Shown here in pieces: positions 1-9,797 of a stretch of 64,000 nt of DNA. The first letter of the stretch is position 1, and every line of letters starts with the position of its first letter. The stretch is from Margaritispora aquatica (taxonomy: Eukaryota > Ascomycota > Leotiomycetes > Helotiales > Discinellaceae), in assembly GCA_007644065.1 (NCBI GenBank), contig VJWN01000010.1, forward strand, positions 186,001 to 250,000, written 5' to 3'. The position numbers and the translations under genes are program-made. The notes beneath the pieces were generated by a model. That model worked only from the letters and a program-made list of their open reading frames with translations, was not told the DNA's origin and did no database searches.

Positions 1-362
1 ATGGCATTTGACATAAACAACCAGAACATTCATGCTCAATCATTTTGTTTGTTGCTTTCAAAGCACTTAGTTTGTGATTCAACTAACTTAACAAACACAT
101 TAAAGTAATCGTTATTGGAAATAAATGATGTAAAATAAACATCACAACAATGATGTTGAATGAAAGAGCAAATTTCATGCACGAAAATCACTTACGCAAT
201 ATGCTTCTCAAAAGGATCACAAATCATCAACATTGTAAGCAACATATGTACAGCTTCATTTTTGCGTCAATATATACACCACAGAAATGCTCAGCATCCA
301 GCTTGCAAGAATATAAAATATATGCAGAGAAGTTATCCTTCATCAAGGTTCCACGACAGCAC

Positions 363-1256
363 TTAAGCACCCGAAATGTAAGTACCAGCAGCAATAGCAG
401 CGGTAATAGCGGCCTTGGGGGCAATGTATGCAGTGACAGCAGTGCCAACCTTGCTAGCCTTGATAAGTCCAGCAACCACTATTTCAAATGTCAGTTCACT
501 ATACTCGCACAAAACAGAGCTCCAAAGTTCAACTTACTGTTACCAAAGACAACACCACCTGCTGGGCTCAAGTGCGTATAATCGGTCGAAATACGGTTAT
601 ACTTAATACCATTTGTCTCTCCAATAGAGTTCAAGTACTTCATGCTGGCCTTGTTGAGATCGATATAAGCGATACCCAGCTCCGTGGCAACGGCCAGGGT
701 AGCAGCGACAACCTCGACCAAATCGGGGTTGATGACGCCGTTCTTGTACTTGCGGCGTGAGAGGGAGGTGGTCATGATGGGGACACCGCCGGCGGCGATG
801 ACAGCGTTGGCCATAGACTTGAGGTTCGCAGTGTATTGTGCGATGGTGAGGACTTTTTGGTCGTTGTGTCCAAACTGCTTCCGGTCAGTTTTCACTCGCA
901 CTTCCGGCATCCTTGAACTCAAACTAAGAAGTGAGAAAATGGGGTAAACAAACCTGGATCGTAACATAAGGCGTGTAGCTCGCCTTCTTGCTGTTCACCG
1001 CCGCAATGACAGTTGCCCAATCACCACCGCTGACGAAAGTGGCAGTCGTAGCACCGTTATGTCCATAGTTTGTACCAATAGCACCTCCAGTCAAGGTAGC
1101 GAGGAATCCATCACCCCATCCACCTCCAGATCCAGATGGCGTAGCAGTGGTAGAGTCGCCTGCGAGGAGAAAAGCGGGAGGTTTGGTGGCGCGCTCAACT
1201 GGTGAGGCGGATACGAGCGCCAGGCCGGCGAGGAGGAGGGAGGATGTGAATTTCAT
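363..1256 (-). CDS. Secreted rhamnogalacturonan acetylesterase (SGNH hydrolase, CE12-like)
   Basis: Predicted to remove acetyl groups from rhamnogalacturonan I of pectin outside the cell. Three exons join in frame to 251 aa: 1256-954, 874-538 and 478-363, with GT donors and AG acceptors. Residues 1-18 form a signal peptide (MKFTSSLLLAGLALVSAS). The SGNH blocks are visible: GDST with nucleophile Ser35, GHND at about 103-106 after the first junction, and DYTH with Asp199 and His202 as the remaining triad. The third exon gives a small Ala-rich C-terminus ending TYISGA. Length fits the fungal family (about 230-260 aa). It is first in the window and transcribed away from the next gene. The SGNH fold is certain; the pectin substrate is inferred from overall resemblance to fungal CE12 enzymes. 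Confidence 0.9.
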
Positions 1257-2549
1257 TTTGAGGTTTTGGAAACGAACGAATATTTACAGGATGAAGAAAA
1301 GAAGGAGAACAGAAACAGTGCCGAGTGAAATCGAAACTCCAACCGGCAGTCGTGCATCATTTATACACACCCGGCGGAGTGGAACCTCGTCGTATCCGGA
1401 CATCATGCACCCCATACATTTCTCTCTGCACGCTCTCTATCCGGATCAACCATAACTCAAAAGAGATTCCACCTCTCTTTGCCCTTCGTTGTGCTCCACC
1501 TAAATCGGAAGTTCGTCCCATATGAAGAAACTGAAAATCTGGTTGAAACGTTAAGCGAGGCTTGGGGAGAGGTGATTGGTGGAGAGATAGAGTTGGGGCG
1601 GTAGATCTAGATTGAGGGGTAAGGTTAATATATTGCTTGCAACTTTCCTGTAACTTGCATGCTGAAGCGACGGGAAAACCCTTGGAGAGGAGGAAGATTT
1701 GCCGGCATTTGCTTTCTCTGGTGGTCACTGGTGGTCACTGGTCAGGGGGATAAATTGGGATTGTTTGCGAGTCAGCTGAGATGATTTGTGTTGTTTGAAG
1801 TTCCTAATATTGACTGCGGTCATAAGGAAGCTTGTTCGATGGGCTTTGATGAAAACCAGCTTCGGTCCCGAGAGAGGTTGAGGAAGTGAAGGAAAAAAGA
1901 AAATTCAAGGTCACATGATTTGTTTTTGTGGTTAAATGTTTCATCCACGCACTCTGAGCTGAGCTGACTGAGCTGAAAAGCTGGGATCAATACATTCGGA
2001 CGCTAATAAAGTAGCGAAGAGCTACTCGTAATCCAGAAGCGGACAGCCAAGTAAGCAAGCTTTGATACATGATCAGAAATCTTCCGCTAGTAACTCACGA
2101 CACTAGTAAACTCTGCACTTGTTTTCTTCTTGGAGACAGGCTCTGGTACACTCGGTACTCATTCGGAATTGTAAAAGTAGAAAGCGATTGTAAATATTAC
2201 TGACGAAAAGACCTAATTCATCTCGACCTAGTAATAACTTTTCGAAAAATTGATGAGTGTGGACAATCATGATTGTGACAAGCGGCCACCAATACCCGCA
2301 CAATAAGTGATTTGTATCAATGCGATATTTTCAGATCCAAATTCAACCGTATCAAATGGCTAGGCAAGATATCTCATGACTTCGTAATCATTACGTCCTT
2401 TCCCTCATCTTACAAGCAAACCTCAGGCTAAACTTCCATCACTCCACCAATCAATCTCTTACTCTTTTCAGCCTCCTTCTCATCCTCACTCCTCACCCCC
2501 TCTTCCTCCTTTACTAGTCTCTTCTCCTTCGCTTCCAAACAGAAGGATA
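1257..2549. other. Intergenic region, promoter side of the acetylesterase
   Basis: No convincing gene. Short open frames here lack splice context or protein character. A tandem duplication of a 12-nt unit (TGGTGGTCACTGG-like) sits at 1719-1742. The palindrome ATCCGGAT occurs near 1438. The rest is AT-rich spacer and the 3' flank of the next gene. Confidence 0.6.
1359..1365 (-). promoter_or_regulatory. TATA-like box of the acetylesterase gene
   Basis: TATAAAT on the minus strand lies about 103 nt upstream of the acetylesterase ATG, a reasonable fungal TATA position for an inducible secreted-enzyme gene. Position and motif are the only support. Confidence 0.4.
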
Positions 2550-5500
2550 CTACCCCCTTCCAGCCCTCTCTCTATCCGCTTTGCTCGACTCATAGAAAGC
2601 AGGCACGGCCATCCCCCTCACATGATCCAGTTCGCGCGTAGACATCCTTCCCGCCTTAACTTCGCGTGCAGCGAAGTGGATGAATCTGTTTTTGCGCGCG
2701 AGAGCAGAGGCTGTTTGTTGGGGTGTGAGGTCGTTGGCAAGGGTTGGGTGTAAGTTTTGATGGGTGTGATGGTGGGAGGTGAGGGATTTTGAGGGAGCAT
2801 TCAAGGGTGGTGATGGTGATGGATTTGGAATGTCGGTCTGTGGTAAAGTTGTGGGAGGCAGTGATTTTGAATGGATCGAGGATTGGGAGGATAAAGGGGG
2901 AGGTGGTGAGGATGAGGGTGGGAGATGTGTAGAATTTGATGTTAGACTTGGACTTTTGGTTTGGGAGAGAAGAGGAGGCGGTGGCGCTAATGGTGGATAA
3001 GGGGAAACGTATTCGGTTTGCATTTGTAAGGGTAGTTTTGACAGCAAAGGATTGTCGTGGTGAGTGATGGCATAGGTGTTGGAGTTTGATTCATGTTGAT
3101 ACAGGTTAGACTTCATTTGTGCCTGACTACGTGACTTCGTGAATCCGTTAATCTCAAGACTGGCATCTTTGACTGATTGGAGGCTCGAATCTGATTCGGT
3201 TGTTGGGTTTAGTAGACTTGAGTTAGTAGTCGAGGGTATTGCTTGAGATTTAAATTGTGATAATCGTTGTGGCTGTGGGTGAGAGTGTGTCTGGTTTTCG
3301 TGTATTGTTGGCTTTGGTGGTATGTCGTTGGGAAGAGGTAGGATAAGTAGAGACGCTTCGGGTTGTGGTTTCTGTGCGTCTGGTTTTGATGCCGAATCTA
3401 GATTTGGCTGTAAGAGAGGCTCCAGTATGGTCGATGGTGAGGCTGATGATTGGTGTTGATTTTGCATTGTACTTGAAGTATGGGTTTTAGGATCTGAACA
3501 TGAATCTGCAATAATTCCTAAATTCCGGTTTGAAGAGCTGTGGTTCGATTTTATTGACGTCGTTTCAGGTGTGCTGCTCAAATGTGAGTTCGAAATGTTT
3601 GAGAAGAACATCAGAGACGTCCTTGGTCCAACTACATCAGTGGTGCAGTGAGTAAGACACGAACGCAGGAATATCACATCGCCTGGCAAGAAACTGAGCT
3701 TCAGTCCAAGATCTGGGAGGCACAAGTCACCACCTGTAAAAGATCCATGACAGACCAAGCCAACCCAGTCATCTTTGCCATCCCCTCGTTCTTTAAATTG
3801 CTCTGTTTGCATGTTGATCTCACAGCTTAAACCTTCAAAACACTGCGTATTCGAGAACTTGTTCTCATGCCTGTGTCGTTCACTGCAAGTAGATCGATAT
3901 GTGCACTATACTTGGCATGCTTCTCCTTATCAATAGCCTCGAGCCAGAGAGACATCACTTGTTGCAACGGCGCCAGATCCGACAATAGACGAAGGCGCAT
4001 GCCGATATCTCCAGCTGGAGTTCGAAGGATGTCCTTTGAGAGCGCCCACGGTCCAGTGATTTCAGGTGCGTAAATCGTAGAAGGAATTGGCTGGCATGCA
4101 AATTTGAAAACACCACAGTCTTGATCTTTGATATCCCAATAGTCTTTGAGCTTTTCGTATTGCAGGATGGGATAACTTCTAGGCCGTGATGCCCGAACAC
4201 GGCGAATACGGATACGTTCAAGTGCAGAGTAGATGTGAGCTTGTAGTGAGTGAAAGTCTGACTTAGAGGAAGAAAATACTTCATCAATTCCTGAGTTAAG
4301 CTTGACAAGCATGCTATTGCCATCTATGTCTTTCAGATGCACAGATCGTTGTTCCGAATTGTATGGGATTCGCTTAGTAGACCCACCAGCCTCAGCCGCA
4401 TCATCAGTGTTCTGTCGTAAGTTTGACAGAGAGTGCCTCTCGTCCTGAATCACAGTAATTGGTACCGATGAGAGGCATCTCCGCGAATATTCGCGAATAT
4501 TCGGTAATTCTGCCCATTCGTGTCGAGTATACGGCTTTTGGCGTCCAGAGATTTCGACATCTGTAGAACACTCAGCTAGTACCAGATATTGTTAGAGTTA
4601 GGAATGGATTACTGTTGCTCCGTGTCCAATCATTGATCTTCTGCCAAATGGCATCTTTCTCAGGCCGAGAAATTATGTCAACTTGTGCGATTGCTTCCTG
4701 ACATGTCTTCGCCGCTTGACTGAGTTCTTCGTCAGAAGGTCCCGACAATTGTGTTTCGTTTGGCTTGCCTTGAGCTGCATCCGTTCCAATACCACTGACA
4801 ATATCCAATTCATAGTCATCACTCTCATCGGATATCTCTGAAGATGAATCCGGAATCTTGGAGCGTAGAGTCGGATTTGATTTTGGAAGTTTTTTGCTAC
4901 CATCAACGATTGCGTGTTGATCTTTAGCTTTCTGATTTGCCCAGGCTTCTTCAACTTGATAGAGAACTTCTGGAGTTTCATTAGAGGTCCGTTGGATTGG
5001 TTGTACATATGATGCAGGCAATTCCTGTGTCTTGATAACTTGTTTACTTGGAGCATACTTCATATTGTTTTCATCTACCAAAGCCAACACATTAGGAGGT
5101 AAAGGGCCGGTCCTTCGAAATTGCTTGTTGACACGGGCTTTCGTTGGTGCAGAAGGAAGAGTCCCTGCTCCTGGGATGACTGATGCATCTGACGAAAAGC
5201 TATCTTCTATTATAGTTTGTCTTGTTAGATCCGATGGAGTATCCTCTATTACCGGTCTTGACACCGGATTGCTTCGATAACCTCCTCCAATTTTCCGCCG
5301 AACACGAGGAACAGGTGGTAACCACTCCTCAGTTCCACCACTGGACTCTTCGTCGTCTGCTGGTCGCTTCGCAGGGACAACAACAGCCGCCGCTGGCTTT
5401 GAGACTGTTCTCAGCGGTGGTTCTTGAACCCGCCTGGTATTCCAGCTAGGGATGACCTTTCTTTTAGAAGTCCTGCAAACTTTGGGTGTTGGCGGTGTCT

Positions 5501-5990
5501 TTGATTGTCGCGGTCTGCTCGAAATTTCAACGATAGCCACTTTCCGAGCTGAAGGCATATCAGTTTCGATTGTATTGTATACAGAATAGTATTCATTGAT
5601 GTAATCGTCAAAACTCTCGGTTTCTTGAGTCTGGTCGCTTTTAGACCTCTGTTTGGAGTACCCTTGGCAGCTATCTGATTGCCAAGTGGTATGAGCATTC
5701 GCAGTATTGATTGCATGGGTTGAGCGTTCGCCTATTGAGTTTTGAATCTCACATTTTCTTCGGGCAGGATTTTTCTGCATGAACCTCCCATTATTGTCCC
5801 TCGCAACCGACTGGGCTACAGGTTTGGAACTCCTTTTCTCTTGTTCTTTGACTCGCTCAATGGCCTTTTCGGCCACGTCTTTCTCTCTCGCTACCATACG
5901 CGCTTTTCCCATCTCCTCGAGAGCATGGGCAAAAGCCTTAGCAAAAGCCGTGATCATCTCGAAAGGGTCGTCAGTCATAGCGGAAGCCAT
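2550..5990 (-). CDS. Long protein with a C-proximal 2-oxoglutarate/Fe(II) oxygenase-like core
   Basis: Exon 1 runs 5990-4613 (ATG at 5990). A 52-nt intron (4612-4561) joins in frame to exon 2 from 4560, which is open to 3830. The last part, in a different frame open from 3905 to the stop at 2550, holds the recognisable core. That core has GGDLCLPDLG, then PGDVIFLRS, a His (LTHC) and RTSLMFFS. This is the second half of a double-stranded beta-helix dioxygenase domain resembling fungal TET/JBP-like 2OG-Fe(II) proteins. The expected HxD motif would fall just upstream, where FKE is read. The N-terminal ~470 aa are charged and low in complexity; the last ~330 aa are Ser/Pro-rich. The junction at about 3830-3905 is unresolved: a 41- or 71-nt intron would restore frame, or the gene is frameshifted. 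Substrate unknown. Confidence 0.6.
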
Positions 5991-6798
5991 TTTATCGTTT
6001 CAACAGTGTTTGCTTAATCAGCGACGAGGTTCAAGGGCGTTTTCATACGCCTCGTAGCTCTCAGACTCGTCTTAAACTTCTTATAAATCAGAAACAGGAT
6101 GAAAAAGTTACCATAATTATTGCGAAGACACTTTTCTTGCATCAACAATCCAACAATAGATTGGTACCTACCTCGTCCGAATCCGGACATCATGACCTGA
6201 ATGCAAATGACACAAAGACAACTTTGTCCACATCATCTTGGCGTTTGAGATATCACGGCGGCGACTCGGTGAAAAGTAACACATTAGAGTCATGGCGAGA
6301 TATCGGCTTATTGTTGAGTGTCTTCGATGTACGAGTTAAGATGAAGAGGCAGAAGAAAATATGCTCAAGTCGGAAGTCGGACATCAACAGTATTTGTCCC
6401 GTGAGTCTTGGCGCGTCTCGCTAAGATTAAGCGGATACGAATCTCAAAACGACAACACTTTATCTTTGAATTTATATAAATGCACTAAAGTGCTTACCCG
6501 TAAGACTGCCTCCTTTTAGAAGTCTTTGAAAATCTATGCTTGAATTGGTAACTAGTGCTTCGTGTCTTGGCTAACACCACATGAGCTCCACCAAAAGTCG
6601 AATATTGCAAAATTAAAATTTCGTATGAAAATTTTTCAAATTTGCAAAACTCTGTAAAATACACCCAATGTACTTCAATCCGTAAAAACAGCCAGGAGGC
6701 ATCAAAAACAAGCCTCGTAACTTGATACAAACACCAAAACAATCTCGATTTATAACAATGTCCATCCACAAAGCAAAAGAGAGAAAAAAATAAGATCT
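5991..6798. other. Intergenic region upstream of the oxygenase-like gene
   Basis: No gene recognised. The stretch lies between the start of the oxygenase-like gene and a tRNA-Ile gene, so it probably contains that gene's promoter. An open frame at 6137-6424 has no family resemblance. Confidence 0.5.
6784..6790 (-). terminator. Pol III terminator of tRNA-Ile
   Basis: A run of seven T on the minus strand starts 8 nt beyond the tRNA 3' end, the usual RNA polymerase III stop signal. Confidence 0.7.
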
Positions 6799-6884
6799 TG
6801 ATCACTACGAGGGTCGAACTCGCGACCTTGGCGTAACTCATTTGAATATTAGCACCACGCTCTAACCAACTGAGCTAAGCGATC
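6799..6884 (-). tRNA. tRNA-Ile (anticodon AAU) with a 12-nt intron
   Basis: On the minus strand a full cloverleaf can be drawn. The 7-bp acceptor stem is GATCGCT/AGTGATC with one G-U pair. The D arm contains TAGCTCAGTTGGTTAGAGC, matching box A. The anticodon stem TGGTG/CGCCA closes loop CTAATAA, and the T arm carries GTTCGAC (box B). The 12-nt intron TTCAAATGAGTT follows position 37, the canonical nuclear site. The anticodon AAU is read through inosine for isoleucine codons. CCA is not encoded, as expected in eukaryotes. Confidence 0.93.
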
Positions 6885-7143
6885 TTAGTTGACTGATTCA
6901 TGTCTAAGCCAACGGATTTTGGATACTTGTCTGCTTGGAAAGGGTGCGCAAGAGTCATGCCTACAGGCAAGCTAAGTGACTCAGAGGCCTGTGAAACAAA
7001 TATCACCTACCCAGCTTAGTCTTGTCTAAAAAATCATCTTATTGCAAGTATTTATTTAAACGCTTAAATGGACAAGCTGCTATTTATTTCATCGCGCAAC
7101 TTGAATCTCTTGCGTTTACAAATAAAGTACTGGATAATACTCG

Positions 7144-7171
7144 TTGATGTTTGATGTTTGATGTTTGATGG
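7144..7171. repeat. Short TGATGTT tandem repeat
   Basis: About four copies of the 7-nt unit TGATGTT lie between the two tRNA genes. No gene overlaps it. Confidence 0.7.
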
Positions 7172-7600
7172 ATTAAAACAAGCGAAAGCCATACAATATA
7201 CTCTACAACCAGCATAATACATATATCTCTCATGGTAAAGGCACAGCTCTTTAGATAACCGATCAACTTTTTCAACAACGGAGTATCTAAGTTATCATTA
7301 TCCAATACAGATTGCTTCCCACCACTTCTCTAATCAGAAAAAAACAAAACATGAAACCCCGGGTTCGTTCAACCCGATCTAAACCCGCCTCCTCTTTTTT
7401 CTTTTCAAAACAAAAAAAAGAAACCATCTGCTTTCTGTATAAGATCTCACTTATATCCCTACCTTTCATTCTCCATCTACTACTTTACTTCCTCCAAACA
7501 CCCATCCATACAAAAACAAACACACCTCACAACCCCTAACCGCCAAAAATCCAGCCTATATTCAAGCCCCGTTCTCAAAATCTCAAACTGCAAAAAAGGG

Positions 7601-7608
7601 AAAAAAAA
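7601..7608 (-). terminator. Pol III terminator of tRNA-Tyr
   Basis: Eight T on the minus strand lie 12 nt past the tRNA 3' end, with a second run of six T at 7592-7597 as a likely back-up stop. Confidence 0.7.
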
Positions 7609-7620
7609 GAATCAAGAAAT

Positions 7621-7708
7621 TCTCCCAGACGTGAATCGAACACGTGACCTTCAGGTATACAATTATCAATTACAGCCCGACGCCATAAACCAACTAGACT
7701 ACCGGGAG
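7621..7708 (-). tRNA. tRNA-Tyr (anticodon GUA) with a 13-nt intron
   Basis: The minus strand folds as a cloverleaf with acceptor stem CTCCCGG/CTGGGAG; the C1-G72 pair is characteristic of eukaryotic tRNA-Tyr. The anticodon stem TCGGG/CCTGA closes a loop CTGTAA-A. A 13-nt intron (TTGATAATTGTAT) follows position 37, and eukaryotic tRNA-Tyr genes normally carry introns. The T arm contains GTTCGATT. The discriminator base is A. Confidence 0.93.
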
Positions 7709-8211
7709 TTTTTAGTTTTCTTGACTGTGATTGGTTGGCGGACCAGGGAACGGTTGGATATTTGAATATCGGATGTGGGTTCTTAGGGTAAAGGATAGTG
7801 AGATAGGGGATAGATAAGTGGGAGTATATATCAGGCTGAAAAGCTAGTGGGTTTCCATAGTAGGCTCGATAGTAGCTATGCAAAAAGCATGTGGTGCTTT
7901 AACCAATATTAGAAGTTCTCGCTTGTGGTGAAATGTCATACACATTACTCGAAGCCTACAAGAGAAAAGTTTTCGGGTACATCTGACATTCAATTCCATG
8001 CATTTCATTTACAATGCAAATGCCACCTATCTGTCTAAGGTAGCCAACAGCAAGAAGCATCTAAAGCATTGATCTGATGTCCTCTCCCCGACCGCAAACT
8101 CCACCCTAAACTCCAATCTATGAACGCCCTTCCCTAACCAGCCTAACTACCTGCCTATGCATGCTTGTACCAATTTCGCCACCTACGCCTACCACCGTCA
8201 CTTTGAACAAA
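7709..8211. other. Intergenic region between tRNA-Tyr and UFD1
   Basis: Nothing recognised besides a pyrimidine-rich stretch around 8215-8330 that overlaps the UFD1 3' coding end. It should hold the 3' UTR of UFD1. Confidence 0.5.
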
Positions 8212-9507
8212 TCAAACCTTCCTTCCATCCAGCCGCCTCCCCACATCCTTCTTCACAACAGGAGGAGTCACTACCCCTCCCATCTCCTCATCAGGCTTCT
8301 CTTCTTTCCCCTTACCCTTCCCTTTGTCACCTCTCAGCGTCTGACCTTGCCCTGCGAAATGTGGTTGTAGTGCATTGGCATTCTCTCGTTCCTTATCCGC
8401 TTCTGTCTTGACGGGCTTGATCTCATATCCAAAGAAGAGCTTGTTATTTGCTAGTCTCAGCGGTTGCGGGCCATTTGTGCGTCGAATCACGGTAGGTGGA
8501 GGATTGGAGCTCTGCCCCGCAACAGGCGTAGAAGGTTTAGGCGTAGGTGCCTTGCTACCTTTCTTCGAGACGAGTTTGTGGCCACCAAGGAGGAAATTAG
8601 AGGAAACAGCTTTCTGTCCCGCGAGTGCAGAGGTAGCTGAAGGCGCAATAGCGTCGTAATTAATAGCTTGTGCCATCGTGCTTTGATTGTGTAGCGTTCC
8701 TCCTGCAGGTAAACCTCCCAACGAGCGAGGCGTTGAAGTGCCACTTGTCCGCTCAGGCTCAACATATCCGATAGGTGCGGCGAAATCAACCTCGACATCT
8801 GTTTCTACCATGCTGACTCCCATTTTCCCTGTCTCGGGCTTTACTTCCAGCACGGCTACATCGTATATTGTGTCGTTGTAGGAGAAGGAAAAGACATCGC
8901 CACGGGTGAGGGTTGAGAACTGGCGGAAGGCTTTCTCGAGCACGGCTTTAGGATCACTGATGTCGAGGAATTTCTTGTCTTGTGGTTGGAGCTTGACGAG
9001 CTTTGCGGAGGGTAAATCGGTTGACTTGACTTGTACTAGGTCCCCAGTATCGAGGAGGAGAGTTTGCATCATCTAGACGCATATCTGTTAGCACTTCCCC
9101 ACAAAGCTTAGAAACAAGACATACCCAGGAAGGCAAATAAATCTTGCCCTCTTCTGCCACGAACTCCAACACACCCGCATGTGTTGTCACGCCCGCTTGT
9201 CCATTTGTGAGCTCAAAGAGCATAGGATATGTGATATGCAATCTAGTGAGCCTATCCAACGCCGAGGGAGGCATAAGGATCTTTCCACCAAAGTTCATCT
9301 CGGACTTGTCTGTTCCACCATACAGCACAACAGGGTAGCAGCGGAAGTATTCATCGAATCGTTTGGGAGGACCTCCTCGCATGCCTCCACGCTGCATCAT
9401 CTGGTACATGGCCATCGGGTCATTGTCGTCGTAGTATCCTCCTCCGTAAGACTGTGGGTGCGGATGTCAGTATTTGTAGCTTTGGAAGCTGGAGAGCAAC
9501 TTGCCAT
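8212..9507 (-). CDS. UFD1: Ubiquitin fusion degradation protein 1
   Basis: Ufd1 pairs with Npl4 as substrate-recruiting cofactor of Cdc48/p97 in ER-associated and other ubiquitin-dependent degradation. The three-part model gives 396 aa. Exon 1 is only the ATG (9507-9505), followed by a 53-nt GC-AG intron (9504-9452, donor GCAAGT). Exon 2 is 9451-9125 and exon 3 is 9072-8212, joined through a GTATGT...TAG intron so that YLPSW runs into MMQTLLL. The UFD1 double-psi barrel is clear: FDEYFRCYP, GGKILMPPSALDRL, ITYPMLFEL, GKIYLPSWMMQ and LPSAKLVKLQPQ. The C-terminal third is low complexity with basic patches. It is head to head with the LIN1-like gene, start codons about 290 nt apart. Without the GC-AG intron, no in-frame start would join SYGGGYY. 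The family call is secure; the first intron is inferred. Confidence 0.93.
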
Positions 9508-9797
9508 TTTGAAGAAAGTAGTATGTTTGATCTGGGGAAAAGTGAGTGGAGGTGGAAATGTGGAAAGAAGCTTGTGGTTTATGGATGGAGCTTGAGGTTC
9601 TGCGGGCTGCTGTAGAAAGATGACGTTCTCGCCTGTGCCTGGCGGCGTGGTGGGGGAGTTCACTTCACTTCTCCAGACCACTACCGACAACATCAATAAA
9701 TCCATTCACCAACCCCACTAACATTCACAATCCGAAACCACCAGATCTTTATCCCACCACCCCATGGTCTCACTCTCATTTCGGCAATACGATTAAA
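9508..9797. promoter_or_regulatory. Shared head-to-head promoter region, UFD1 / LIN1-like
   Basis: About 290 nt separate the two divergent start codons, so both promoters must share or abut in this space. No single factor site stands out. Confidence 0.5.

Noticed and set aside
1357..1728. 123-aa frame upstream of the acetylesterase
   Set aside because: Overlaps the promoter, lacks family resemblance and has no splice support.
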